This document shows, piece by piece, positions 1-8,688 of a stretch of 64,000 nucleotides of DNA. The stretch is from JAHRAW01 sp965243285 (GTDB taxonomy: Bacteria > Pseudomonadota > Gammaproteobacteria > Arenicellales > Poriferihabitantaceae). Where the stretch lies: assembly GCA_965243285.1 (NCBI GenBank), contig OZ251537.1, forward strand, positions 682,001 through 746,000, read 5' to 3'. Positions within the stretch are counted from its first letter, which is position 1, and each line of letters opens with the position of its first letter. The notes beneath the pieces were generated by a model that had not been told where the DNA came from, searched no databases, and saw only the letters and a program-made list of their open reading frames with translations. The position numbers were made by a program, and so were the translations under genes.

Positions 1-2259
1 ATCATCGGCACGCCGCTAGATAATGCGCAAGAAAGCTGCAAAACCGCAGCGCTGTTGATCGTAAACGCCTGCATCATGCACAAGCGCTTGGACGCCACCG
101 GCAAGTTGGACGGCCTCACCAAGATAGAAATCGCCAAAACCGCTGCCTGCCCGCCACAAGCACTGTACGAAGCGTGGCGTACCGTATTGAAAAAGGATTA
201 CAGCCCGATATTCCAAGACGCCGCTGTGTTGGTGAAAAAATTCGCCGAGTTATCGCAATGCCACCCGGCGATTCAAATATTAGCCGGTTGTGCGATGGAT
301 AAAGCGGCGCGCTTAAATGATCTCGGCTTCGACCACGCCGGGCCGTTGTATCACCGCATTTTGGGCTCGGCAAAAAGCGATGGCGCGTTTTATACCAAAA
401 ACTTATCGGCCTATTTATTAGCCGGCTTGGCATTTGACGATTCATTTGTCGACTGGACTAATAAAAATGCGGTTAAAAAATTACGCATTGCCGACCCAGC
501 ATGCGGCACCGGCACCTTGCTGATGGCGGCGCTAAAAGCCATCAAAGATAAAGCCGCCGCCGCGCAAAATTTGTCGGCCGATGAAAAAGAATTGCTGCAT
601 AAACATTTGGTGGAAGAAACGATTCACGGCTTCGATATCAATCAATACAGCATTCAATTGGCGGCGTGCAATTTAACCATCGGCGCGCCCAACACCGATT
701 ATCGCGGGATGAATTTGCATACCTTGCAGCATGGGCCACTGCCCGGCAGTGTTGACGATAGCGATATTCCGCAACGAGTGAAACCAGAAAATGTGCGCCA
801 CGGCACATTGGAAATATTATTTAGCAAAGCCGGTAAGGAATCATTGCAAGTACGCATCGCCGAGTTGGATGACCTAACGGTATACGGCACCGACGCCGAA
901 AAACACAAGAAAAAATTCCGCCCACCGCAAAATTTAGATGCAGTGATTTTTAATCCGCCGTTTACCGATACCAGCAAAGCTGGCACGCGCTTTAATCTAA
1001 CAACCAAAAAGGCGATGGATAGCCGATTAAAACAAATCCACCAACATGTAATTGACCACGAACCGGATGTCGACAACGCAATCGGCAAGCGGAGTATTCA
1101 ACCGTTTTTTAACCCAGTAGCACACCGACTCATCAATAAAGATAAAGGCGTTTTGGGAATGGTAATCCCAGCGACTGTATGCACCGCCGAAAATTCCCGT
1201 GGGCAACGACAATATCTCGCCAAGAATTTTCATATTGAAACGGTGGTCACTTCGCATGACCCAAAACACCCAAACTTCTCGGAAAATACTGCCATCCACG
1301 AATGCTTGTTAATCGGCAGGCGATCTATCGGCGAGCGTAACCCCACCCGATTTATTCAACTGGCAAAATATCCGGACGATGAGAAATCAACCTTTGCATT
1401 AATCGCTGCAATTCAATCCGGCGAACCGAGCGAATTATTTAGCCAAACCTTATGGCAAGCCGACAAAGTGCAAGATGGCAATTGGTCACCGGTGCAATGG
1501 TATAACCCAATACTTGCACATGCCGCCACTAAAATGAACAACTTGCCGAAGTGTGTTGCCGCCAGTGACACTTATGATTTGATGCATACCGATGTGGCCT
1601 TTTCGCTTCATTTTGATTATTCGCCAAGCGAAGACGGCAATGCGTTTTGCAGTATCAGCGAAAAAATAATGCAAACAATGAACGCCAAGCCAGAAAACAA
1701 AGGAACGCCCAAGCCGGGCAAAGAATACCAAGCCGAAAGAACACAGCAAAAGGCATCGCATCTGCAAATCACAGCCCGATTTAGTACAACCAGCACCCGA
1801 TTAATGGCGATTTATAGTAAAAAACCGACTCTGGGCACCGCATATATCGCAATCGGCAATGTGGATAAACAAACCGCTAAAGCATTGGTGGCCTTTATGA
1901 ATTCATCGTTTGGCATTATCCAAATGCTAAATCGCCGATCCAAAAAATTGACATATCCACGCTATGAAGTTAGCAATTTGAAAACCCTAAAACTACCCGA
2001 CCCGGAAAAGGTAGATTTATCGATACTGGTCGAAGCATTCGAACAAGTAAAAAATACGCCCTTGGGAAGATTGCGTGATTGCGATGAGCATGCTACCCCC
2101 CCCCCCCCCCCCGCAAAATCCCTGGAAAATCCCCGCAAAATATTGGACCACGCCGTCGCCAAATGCTTAGGGATAGACCCCGCCAAAACCGACCTATGGC
2201 GAAAACTTCTCGCCGCCGAACCCACCATCACCAACCGCCCGGCCGTGCCGAACAAATAA
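1..2259 (+). CDS. N6-adenine DNA methyltransferase, 5'-truncated by window edge
   Basis: The frame is open from base 1, so the true start lies upstream; 752 residues are visible, ending at TAA 2257-2259. The SAM-binding motif DPACGTGTLL lies near visible residue 165 and the catalytic motif NPPF near 318, the gamma-class N6-adenine methylase order (motif I before motif IV). The part after NPPF resembles the target-recognition half of large type I, IIG or BREX/PglX-like methylases. No nuclease domain is visible in this part. The partner genes, if any, are upstream, so the system type cannot be named. A run of 17 C bases encodes a Pro5 stretch about 50 residues before the end, a site prone to slippage. 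Methyltransferase function is clear; the class is inferred. Confidence 0.85.
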   Translation: MIGTPLDNAQESCKTAALLIVNACIMHKRLDATGKLDGLTKIEIAKTAACPPQALYEAWRTVLKKDYSPIFQDAAVLVKKFAELSQCHPAIQILAGCAMDKAARLNDLGFDHAGPLYHRILGSAKSDGAFYTKNLSAYLLAGLAFDDSFVDWTNKNAVKKLRIADPACGTGTLLMAALKAIKDKAAAAQNLSADEKELLHKHLVEETIHGFDINQYSIQLAACNLTIGAPNTDYRGMNLHTLQHGPLPGSVDDSDIPQRVKPENVRHGTLEILFSKAGKESLQVRIAELDDLTVYGTDAEKHKKKFRPPQNLDAVIFNPPFTDTSKAGTRFNLTTKKAMDSRLKQIHQHVIDHEPDVDNAIGKRSIQPFFNPVAHRLINKDKGVLGMVIPATVCTAENSRGQRQYLAKNFHIETVVTSHDPKHPNFSENTAIHECLLIGRRSIGERNPTRFIQLAKYPDDEKSTFALIAAIQSGEPSELFSQTLWQADKVQDGNWSPVQWYNPILAHAATKMNNLPKCVAASDTYDLMHTDVAFSLHFDYSPSEDGNAFCSISEKIMQTMNAKPENKGTPKPGKEYQAERTQQKASHLQITARFSTTSTRLMAIYSKKPTLGTAYIAIGNVDKQTAKALVAFMNSSFGIIQMLNRRSKKLTYPRYEVSNLKTLKLPDPEKVDLSILVEAFEQVKNTPLGRLRDCDEHATPPPPPAKSLENPRKILDHAVAKCLGIDPAKTDLWRKLLAAEPTITNRPAVPNK
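2096..2112 (+). repeat. Poly-C tract of 17 bases inside the methyltransferase gene
   Basis: Seventeen consecutive C bases lie in frame within the coding sequence and are read as the end of a Thr codon plus five Pro codons. Loss or gain of one or two bases would replace the last roughly 50 residues. Homopolymeric G/C tracts of this length are typical contingency loci in phase-variable methyltransferases of other bacteria. Confidence 0.9.
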
Positions 2260-2618
2260 ACCGAATAAACCCGATAGAACAGCGAACATTTTTATGGCAA
2301 TAAACATCGCAATAAACATCGCAATCATCATCCGCCATCTATTCATCCTCAATTTGAGAATTGCCTACCTAAACCCGCATGTGGGAATTACCCACCTAAA
2401 TCCGCATGGTGGATGGACATTTTCCGTGAGCCCCCCATGTTTTCCGTGGGCTTCCCATGTTTTATTGTTCGCTTAAGTTTTATTTTACTCAGCCAGCGTG
2501 TTATTTGGCCGACCGGCGTGGTATTTGCGGCCGGCGTGTTGTTTGGCTGACCGGCGTGTTATTTGGCGGCCGCAACAGCCCCACCAAACCCCCACCAAAC
2601 CCCCACCCATAATCCCCC
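2260..2618. other. Gene-free gap with short direct repeats
   Basis: No convincing gene is present. The gap holds two near copies of a 20-bp unit containing TTTTCCGTG and CCCATG (about 2419-2461), a pair of CACCTAAATCCGCATG-like units near 2370-2410, and the 19-bp tandem array listed separately. No clear promoter or terminator was recognised. Confidence 0.6.
2492..2567. repeat. Tandem repeat, four 19-bp units
   Basis: Four imperfect copies of GACCGGCGTGTTATTTGGC lie end to end. It is one of many short tandem arrays in the intergenic DNA of this window. Confidence 0.8.
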
Positions 2619-2840
2619 ATGACCCCACCAGACGCCCCCGCCAAACCCACCCCCATCTCATTCATCAGCATCATCCAAAGCACCTGCGCCGCCTTCTTCG
2701 GCGTGCAAAGCGACGCCGCCCGCAAACGCGACTTCGAAAGCGGCAAAGCATGGCATTTCATCACCGCCGGCATCATATTCGTACTAATTCTAGTCGCCGC
2801 CGTATGGACCGCCGTGCAACTTTTGCTGGCCACGGTGTAG
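2619..2840 (+). CDS. DUF2970 small membrane protein
   Basis: A 73-residue protein. A proline-rich start leads into an FISIIQSTCAAFFGVQS-type stretch, followed by a charged segment (RKRDFESGK) and one C-terminal transmembrane helix of about 20 residues. This layout matches the DUF2970 family, whose members are 60-75 residues long and often sit beside cytochrome c oxidase genes in gamma- and betaproteobacteria. It lies about 110 bp upstream of coxB on the same strand. Function is unknown; a role linked to the oxidase is inferred from position only. The ATG at 2619 has no strong Shine-Dalgarno. Confidence 0.8.
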   Translation: MTPPDAPAKPTPISFISIIQSTCAAFFGVQSDAARKRDFESGKAWHFITAGIIFVLILVAAVWTAVQLLLATV

Positions 2841-2952
2841 CGAAAAGCGCCGCCACCGACTCAGCGTCGGCCACGGCATCCAACCCCCCCATACGCGCGA
2901 ATTTTGCTATTCTTATGCGAGTTGTTTTAATGATCTGCGAGGGCGAGTGTTT

Positions 2953-4164
2953 ATGAAATTACGGCGACGAGGTGCGGGTTTGCGGGCGGTTGCCCGAGGG
3001 CTAGGCTGGGTGCTGGGCCGGGTGGCCGGGGTGGCCGGGGTGGCTAGGGCGATGGCATGGGCGATGGCTGCGGCGGTGGCATCGGTGCTGTTCGCGCCGG
3101 CGGCTTTGGCCGATTGGGCGACTAATTTGCCGCGCGGGGTGACCGAAATCAGCCGTGAGGTATACGGCATGCACATGATGGTTTTGTATATTTGCATCGT
3201 CATCGGCGTGCTGGTTTTTGGGGTGATGTTCGTTAGCATTTTCAAGCACCGCAAATCCCTCGGCGTGGTGCCGGCCACCTTCTCTCACAGCACTGGCGCC
3301 GAGATTGCCTGGACTACCGTGCCGTTTTTGATTCTGGTGGCTATGGCCATACCGGCGGCCAAAACGCTGATCAAAATGGAGGACGCCAGCAATCCCGAGC
3401 TCACCATCGAGGTGACCGGCCACCAGTGGAAATGGGAATACGGCTACCCCGAGCACGGGCTGCGGTTTTTCAGTAATTTGGGCGAAAAAAGCCGCGAGGC
3501 GCGGCGCTTGAATTCAGGTATAGACCCCAGCACGGTGGATAATTATCTGCTCGAGGTGGATAACCCGTTGGTATTGCCGGTGGGCAAGAAGGTGCGCTTT
3601 TTGCTGACTTCCAGCGATGTGTTGCACGCCTGGTGGCTGCCGGATTTCGCCATTAAAAAGGACGCCGTGCCCGGTTTTATTCGCGAGATGTGGACGCAGA
3701 TAGACGAGCCCGGCACCTATCGCGGCCAGTGCGCCGAGTTGTGCGGGCGCGACCACGGCTTCATGCCCATCGTGGTCGAGGCGGTGTCGCCCGCGGAATT
3801 CGAGCAATGGGTGGTGGCGGAAACCGCGGCCGCCGAAGCCTTAGCCGAATCCGCCGACCGCGAATGGTCGGCCGCCGAATTACAAGCCCGCGGCGCCGAG
3901 GTGTATGCCACCGCCTGCGTCGCCTGCCATCAGCCCGATGGGCAAGGCATCCCCGGCGTGTTCCCGGCGTTAGATGCCAGCGTCATCAGCCTGCAAGATC
4001 ACCTCGCCATCGTGGTAGGAGGCCGCGCCGGCACCGCCATGCAAGCCTTCGGCCAGCAGTTGAGCGATGTGGATATCGCCGCCGTGGTCACCTTCGAGCG
4101 CAACGCCTGGGGTAATGATACCGGTGATGTGGTGCAGCCGGCGGCGGTCAAGGCGGCGCGGTAG
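2953..4164 (+). CDS. coxB: Cytochrome c oxidase subunit II with fused cytochrome c domain
   Basis: Subunit II of the aa3-type terminal oxidase: it accepts electrons from cytochrome c at the binuclear CuA site and passes them to subunit I. The 403-residue protein begins with an arginine-rich signal/anchor, followed by two transmembrane helices. The periplasmic cupredoxin domain contains HQWKWEYGYPE, His225, and the CuA motif C260-x3-C264-x3-H268-x2-M271. A C-terminal cytochrome c domain carries C322-V-A-C325-H326, as in the caa3-like subunit II of many proteobacteria. ATG 2953 is preferred over GTG 2947 because GAGGGCG lies about 10 bp upstream of it. It is the first gene of the oxidase set, about 110 bp before coxA. 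Confidence 0.97.
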   Translation: MKLRRRGAGLRAVARGLGWVLGRVAGVAGVARAMAWAMAAAVASVLFAPAALADWATNLPRGVTEISREVYGMHMMVLYICIVIGVLVFGVMFVSIFKHRKSLGVVPATFSHSTGAEIAWTTVPFLILVAMAIPAAKTLIKMEDASNPELTIEVTGHQWKWEYGYPEHGLRFFSNLGEKSREARRLNSGIDPSTVDNYLLEVDNPLVLPVGKKVRFLLTSSDVLHAWWLPDFAIKKDAVPGFIREMWTQIDEPGTYRGQCAELCGRDHGFMPIVVEAVSPAEFEQWVVAETAAAEALAESADREWSAAELQARGAEVYATACVACHQPDGQGIPGVFPALDASVISLQDHLAIVVGGRAGTAMQAFGQQLSDVDIAAVVTFERNAWGNDTGDVVQPAAVKAAR

Positions 4165-4273
4165 TTGGCGGTGGATAAAAATAATGAAACCTATCGCCGT
4201 AAACCCATGGCGTCGTAAATATTGTCGGCGCACTTTAGTACTTTGCAATTAACTGAATCGAATAGGTAAACCC

Positions 4274-5857
4274 ATGAACGCCTACGCCGCCACCGCCGAC
4301 GCGCACCACGACCACCACGGCCCCGCCCCGGGGCTTATGCGCTGGGTCACCACCACCAACCACAAAGACATCGGTACTTTGTACTTGTGGTTTTCGCTGA
4401 TCATGTTTTTCATCGGCGGCTTTATGGCGTTGATTATCCGCACCGAGTTGTTTCAGCCCGGTTTGCAGATAGTCGACCCGCATTTTTTCAATCAGATGAC
4501 CACCATGCACGCCCTGGTGATGATTTTCGGCGTGGTCATGCCGGCTTTCGTCGGCCTGGCGAATTGGATGGTACCCATCATGATAGGCGCGCCGGATATG
4601 GCCTTGCCGCGCATGAATAACTGGAGTTTTTGGATTCTGCCGTTCGCCTTTAGCATGATGCTGTCCACTTTGTTTATGGAGGGCGGCGGGCCGGCGGCCG
4701 GCTGGACATTGTATCCGCCGTTATCGCTGCAGGGCGGCAACAGCCTGCCGTTTGTGATTTTCGCCATCCACATGTTGGGCGTGTCATCCATTATGGGCGC
4801 CATCAACATCGTCGCCACCATCATGAATCTGCGCGCCCCCGGCATGACCTACATGAAAATGCCGCTGTTCGTATGGACTTGGTTTATCACCGCCTATTTG
4901 TTGATCGCGGTAATGCCGGTGTTGGCCGGCGCCGTTACCATGCTGCTGACCGATAAATTTTTCGCTACCAGTTTTTTCAACGCCGCCGGCGGTGGCGACC
5001 CGGTGATGTTCCAGCACATTTTTTGGTTTTTCGGCCACCCCGAGGTGTACATTCTCATCCTGCCGTCGTTCGGTTTGGTGTCGGAGATCATCCCCACCTT
5101 TTCGCGCAAAAAATTATTTGGCTATAGCTCCATGGTATACGCCACCTCGAGCATCGCCTTCCTATCGTTCATCGTTTGGGCGCACCATATGTTCACCGTC
5201 GGCATGCCCTTGGTCGGCGAATTATTTTTTATGTTCACCACCATGCTCATCGCCGTGCCCACCGGCGTTAAGGTGTTCAATTGGGTCTCCACCATGTGGC
5301 GCGGCGCCCTCACTTTCGAGACGCCCATGTTGTTCGCCTTAGGCTTTGTGGTGATGTTTACCATCGGCGGTTTTTCCGGCCTGATGTTGGCCATGACGCC
5401 CATCGATTTCCAATATCATGATACCTATTTCGTGGTCGCCCACTTCCATTATGTGCTGGTGCCCGGCGCCCTGTACGGCATCATCGCCGGCGTCTATTAT
5501 TGGCTGCCGAAATGGACTGGCCATTATTACAATGAAACCCTCGGCCAGTGGCATTTTTGGCTATCCACGGTGTTCGTCAATGTGCTGTTTTTCCCCATGC
5601 ACTTCGTCGGCTTGGCCGGCATGCCGCGGCGTATTCCGGATTACGCGGTGCAGTTCGCCGATTTCAACGCCATCGCCACCATCGGCGCCTTCGGCTTCGG
5701 CTTTGCGCAAATTTTGTTGTTAGTGTTGGTCGTCCAATGCATTCGCGGCGGCAAAAAAGCCGATGCCCAAGTGTGGGAAGGCGCACAAGGGCTGGAATGG
5801 ACACTGCCATCGCCACCGCCCTATCACACATTTTCCCCGCAGCCGGTCATTAAGTGA
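4274..5857 (+). CDS. coxA: Cytochrome c oxidase subunit I
   Basis: Catalytic heme-copper subunit of 527 residues with about 12 transmembrane helices. Visible ligands are His79 (heme a, in TTMHA), His255 of HPEVY with its neighbouring Tyr for CuB, the His304-His305 pair for CuB, and His390/His392 of VAHFHYVL for heme a3/heme a. The K-pathway region and the loop FGYSSMVYA are present, so this is an A-type oxidase. Length is normal for the family. It reduces O2 to water while pumping protons across the cytoplasmic membrane. It follows coxB on the same strand and precedes a 35-residue gene and ctaG. Confidence 0.98.
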   Translation: MNAYAATADAHHDHHGPAPGLMRWVTTTNHKDIGTLYLWFSLIMFFIGGFMALIIRTELFQPGLQIVDPHFFNQMTTMHALVMIFGVVMPAFVGLANWMVPIMIGAPDMALPRMNNWSFWILPFAFSMMLSTLFMEGGGPAAGWTLYPPLSLQGGNSLPFVIFAIHMLGVSSIMGAINIVATIMNLRAPGMTYMKMPLFVWTWFITAYLLIAVMPVLAGAVTMLLTDKFFATSFFNAAGGGDPVMFQHIFWFFGHPEVYILILPSFGLVSEIIPTFSRKKLFGYSSMVYATSSIAFLSFIVWAHHMFTVGMPLVGELFFMFTTMLIAVPTGVKVFNWVSTMWRGALTFETPMLFALGFVVMFTIGGFSGLMLAMTPIDFQYHDTYFVVAHFHYVLVPGALYGIIAGVYYWLPKWTGHYYNETLGQWHFWLSTVFVNVLFFPMHFVGLAGMPRRIPDYAVQFADFNAIATIGAFGFGFAQILLLVLVVQCIRGGKKADAQVWEGAQGLEWTLPSPPPYHTFSPQPVIK

Positions 5858-5868
5858 GGGATTAAGTA

Positions 5869-5976
5869 ATGGCCATGACTTCGGCCACCAAACGCACTCT
5901 GCTGGTTTTATTCGCCATCGCCGCCGCGTTTTATTTCGGCTTCATTATCATGGTGGTGCTCGATGCCGGGGTATGA
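5869..5976 (+). CDS. 35-residue cytochrome oxidase-linked membrane peptide
   Basis: A small reading frame starting ATG-GCC-ATG, giving about 35 residues with a single hydrophobic helix (LLVLFAIAAAFYFGFIIMVV). It lies 11 bp after coxA, with GAGG at 5856-5859 about 9 bp before the ATG. A single-helix protein of this size between ctaD and ctaG is common in proteobacteria and is annotated as a cytochrome oxidase small assembly protein. Identification rests on position, length and helix rather than on a strong sequence signature. Confidence 0.7.
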   Translation: MAMTSATKRTLLVLFAIAAAFYFGFIIMVVLDAGV

Positions 5977-6023
5977 ACATAAACATGAGCATGAATCTCG
6001 ATTCACCCATCGCGCGCCATTAA

Positions 6024-6590
6024 ATGACTCCCCGAAAAAAACTGCTGGCGCTGTTCATCATCCCGCCGCTCATGTTCGGCTTCGGCTATGCAATGGTGCC
6101 GATTTATGATGTGTTCTGCGACCTCACCGGCCTGAACGGCAAAACCGGCGCGGTGGAAATCGTCGTCGCGCAACGCATGCAAGTGGATGAATCGCGACTG
6201 ATAAAGGTGGAATTTCTCGCCAAACGCAACCAAGAATTAGCGCTGAAATTCGCCCCGGCGGTGCCCAGCATGATGGTGCACCCGGGTCGCACCTACCACA
6301 CCACTTATAAAGCGCGCAATTTACGGGCGGCGGCGTTGGTCGCCCAAGCGGTGCCGAGCGTCGCCCCGGGCAAGGCCGCCACCTACTTCAATAAGGTGGA
6401 ATGTTTTTGCTTTGCCAAGCAAGCATTCGCCGCCGGCGAGGCGCGCGATATGCCGGTGATTTTTGTTATCCACCCCAGCCTGCCGGCGGAGGTGGACACC
6501 ATCTCGCTGTCGTATACCTTTTTCGATATCGAAACCGATCCCCAGCCTGATGATGACCATGCCTCGCATGACCACGAACACAGCGGCTGA
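6024..6590 (+). CDS. ctaG: Cytochrome c oxidase assembly protein CtaG (Cox11)
   Basis: Membrane-anchored copper chaperone that delivers copper to the CuB site of subunit I. The 188-residue protein has one N-terminal transmembrane helix (about residues 7-25, ending in MVPIYDVFCDLTG, a family hallmark) and a periplasmic immunoglobulin-like domain. The copper-binding motif CFCF occurs in KVECFCFAKQAF. The C-terminus is acidic and histidine-rich (DDDHASHDHEH), plausibly an additional metal-binding tail. It sits between the small oxidase peptide and subunit III, its usual place in gammaproteobacteria. Confidence 0.96.
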   Translation: MTPRKKLLALFIIPPLMFGFGYAMVPIYDVFCDLTGLNGKTGAVEIVVAQRMQVDESRLIKVEFLAKRNQELALKFAPAVPSMMVHPGRTYHTTYKARNLRAAALVAQAVPSVAPGKAATYFNKVECFCFAKQAFAAGEARDMPVIFVIHPSLPAEVDTISLSYTFFDIETDPQPDDDHASHDHEHSG

Positions 6591-6679
6591 TTCCCATCCC
6601 TAAATTCCCACACCCCTAAAATTCACGCCGATTGCGCCCACCCGCTGCGCAATCCGCCCACTCCACCGAGGCCACCTCC

Positions 6680-7543
6680 ATGGCGCAAGCCGAAACCCCC
6701 TATTATGTTCCCGATCAAGCCCGCTGGCCCTTAGTCGGCTCGGTGGGCCTGACCATGTTGTTAGGCGGCTTCGCCTGGCATTTGAACGGCGCCGCCTATG
6801 GCGCTGATCTGATGTGGGCCGGGCTGGCGGTCATGGTGGTGATGTTTTTCGGCTGGTTCGGCACCGTGGTGATGGAATCCGAGGGCGGCATGTATCGCGC
6901 CTGGGAGGATAAATCCTTCCGCCTCGGCATGGCGTGGTTCATTTTCTCCGAGGTGATGTTTTTCGCCGCCTTTTTCGGGGCGCTGTTCTACGCCCGGGCG
7001 CTGTCGGTGCCGTGGCTGCTCGGTGAGGGCAGCGGCGCCCAAACCCATCAATTTTTATGGGGCGGCTATACCGAAATCTGGCCCACCAATGGCCCCGGCA
7101 ACCTCGGCGAAAGCGATTTTCACATGCACTGGTGGCCATTGCCGTTCATCAACACCGCCATCTTGTTGACTTCGGGCTTGACCGTCACCTGGGCGCACCA
7201 CGGCATCAAAGTAAACAATCGTCGGCAAATTATTATCGGCCTGCTGGCCACCGTGTTGCTCGGCTTCGGCTTCGTGTTTATGCAGATAGTCGAATACGCC
7301 GAGGCCTATCACGCCGGCCTCCAACTCAACAGCGGCATCTACGGCTCAACCTTTTTCATGCTCACCGGCTTCCACGGCATGCATGTTTCCCTCGGCGCCA
7401 TTATGCTCACGGTGATGTTGTTTCGCGCCATCCGCGGCCACTTCACCCCCGGCCGTCACTTCGCCTTCGAAGCCGCCGCATGGTATTGGCATTTTGTCGA
7501 TGTCGTCTGGCTCGGGCTATTTTTATTCGTTTATATTTTGTAA
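6680..7543 (+). CDS. ctaE: Cytochrome c oxidase subunit III
   Basis: Seven-helix core subunit of the aa3 oxidase; the length of 287 residues is typical. Recognisable segments are YYVPDQARWPLVGS near the start, FIFSEVMFFAAFFGALFYAR in the second part, EIWPTNGPGN, WWPLPFINTAILLTSG, and the end AAAWYWHFVDVVWLGLFLFVYIL. ATG 6680 (reading MAQAETPYYVP) is chosen over the upstream TTG at 6632, because family members begin at this point. It is the last core oxidase gene on this strand before the oppositely oriented DUF2909 gene. Confidence 0.97.
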   Translation: MAQAETPYYVPDQARWPLVGSVGLTMLLGGFAWHLNGAAYGADLMWAGLAVMVVMFFGWFGTVVMESEGGMYRAWEDKSFRLGMAWFIFSEVMFFAAFFGALFYARALSVPWLLGEGSGAQTHQFLWGGYTEIWPTNGPGNLGESDFHMHWWPLPFINTAILLTSGLTVTWAHHGIKVNNRRQIIIGLLATVLLGFGFVFMQIVEYAEAYHAGLQLNSGIYGSTFFMLTGFHGMHVSLGAIMLTVMLFRAIRGHFTPGRHFAFEAAAWYWHFVDVVWLGLFLFVYIL

Positions 7544-7554
7544 ATCCATAAACA

Positions 7555-7584
7555 TTAACATGCTCATGTTGATGAACATGTTAA
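7555..7584 (+). terminator. Possible hairpin after subunit III
   Basis: TTAACATG at 7555-7562 pairs with CATGTTAA at 7577-7584 around a 14-base loop, 11 bp after the subunit III stop. There is no T-run, so a factor-independent terminator is uncertain. Confidence 0.3.
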
Positions 7585-7646
7585 CTGGCGCAAATTTCGT
7601 TTGCATCAATCGCGCTTTAAATATTTAATGTCGCGGCGCGGATGAT

Positions 7647-7862
7647 TCACCCGCCCACCACATGCGGCATGATCCAGCCGGCCTTGATGCCCACTAACAA
7701 CAGCGCCATAGCGGCTAAGGAAATGCTGATGCGCCAGGTTAATGAGCGCACCACGCGGGTCGAATCCGCTGGGTCTTTCACCAAAAAATAGAGCGCGGAA
7801 AACAGGCTGCCGACCACCCATAGCAAGCAACCGATGAGGATGATTTTGAATAATAGCGGCAT
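7647..7862 (-). CDS. DUF2909 twin-transmembrane protein
   Basis: A 71-residue protein with two transmembrane helices separated by the polar segment VKDPADSTRVVRSLTWRIS. This pattern is characteristic of DUF2909 proteins, which are commonly encoded on the opposite strand inside gammaproteobacterial cytochrome oxidase clusters, as here. Function is unknown. Its ATG (complement of 7860-7862) overlaps the likely ATG of SURF1 on the other strand, so the two genes share their start region head to head. Confidence 0.85.
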   Translation of the reverse strand: MPLLFKIILIGCLLWVVGSLFSALYFLVKDPADSTRVVRSLTWRISISLAAMALLLVGIKAGWIMPHVVGG

Positions 7863-8688
7863 GCGAGCGGTGATGGTTTATGTGGCGTTTATGCTGGCTT
7901 TGGCGTTGTTGCTGTGGTTAGGTCACTGGCAGTGGCGGCGCGGCATGGAAAAAGTGGCCATCGAAAGCGCGCTGGAAGAGACGGACGAGCGCGGCGGCCA
8001 ATATACCACCCTCGATAGCGTGCCACCCAATTGGCAAGCGTTGGCCTATCAGCGTGTGCAGCTGCGCGGCGCCTGGCGATTAGATGCGGTTTTTTTGTTG
8101 GCCAATCGCGTCCGCTTCGGGCAACTCGGTTTCGAAGTGTTCAGCCCGTTTCAACTGGCGGCGGATAACGCCGTGCTGCTGATCAATCGTGGCTGGATAC
8201 CAGCGCCGCGCGGCACCGCCGTTCAATCTACCTCATCGAATCTGCAATCCGCGAATCGCGAATCTACGGCAAAAAATGACCTAGTCACCGACATGACCGC
8301 CGACTTGCAAGCCGCCCTAATCGACCTGAAAACCACCGCACCGGCGCTCGCCGAGCCGCGTGGGCGGGTGTATCTCCCCGAGCCGGGCTTCACCTTGGGC
8401 GAAGCCTATCGCCATCAAGCCGGCTGGCCGAAAATTATCCAGTATGTGGATCTCGCCGCTCTGGCCGCGCCTCTCGGCAGCGTGCTGCAGCCGGCGGCGA
8501 TGGCGCTGACCGCCGAGCAAGCGGGTGCTTTCGCGCCGTTGTGGCACGAGGGCTGGCAAAAGCGCGCTTTCCGTTCCAGCCGACACTTTGGCTACGCCGC
8601 GCAGTGGTGGGGTTTGGCGGTGGTGTGGTTGGTATTCGGCGGAATCTGGCAGCGCATGGCGCGCCGCGCCGCCGGTGGCAGGCGATGA
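7861..8688 (+). CDS. SURF1-family cytochrome oxidase assembly protein
   Basis: SURF1/Shy1 proteins assist heme a insertion into subunit I. The 275-residue product has an N-terminal transmembrane helix leading into LLLWLGHWQWRRGMEK (the family pattern of LG.WQ..R..EK), a periplasmic domain with LLINRGWIPAPRG, and a C-terminal helix in HFGYAAQWWGLAVVWLVF (family pattern HF.YA.QW). A variable stretch of about 40 residues after RGWIPAPRG is rich in Ser and Asn. In-frame ATGs also exist at 7834 and 7840; 7861 gives the normal N-terminus, but no strong Shine-Dalgarno decides it. The stop overlaps the next gene's start. Confidence 0.93.
   Translation: MRAVMVYVAFMLALALLLWLGHWQWRRGMEKVAIESALEETDERGGQYTTLDSVPPNWQALAYQRVQLRGAWRLDAVFLLANRVRFGQLGFEVFSPFQLAADNAVLLINRGWIPAPRGTAVQSTSSNLQSANRESTAKNDLVTDMTADLQAALIDLKTTAPALAEPRGRVYLPEPGFTLGEAYRHQAGWPKIIQYVDLAALAAPLGSVLQPAAMALTAEQAGAFAPLWHEGWQKRAFRSSRHFGYAAQWWGLAVVWLVFGGIWQRMARRAAGGRR

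Noticed and set aside
2294..2476. 60-codon open frame after the first methyltransferase gene
   Set aside because: It is formed by simple AATAAACATCGC and CCTAAATCCGCATG repeats and has no ribosome site or recognisable domain.
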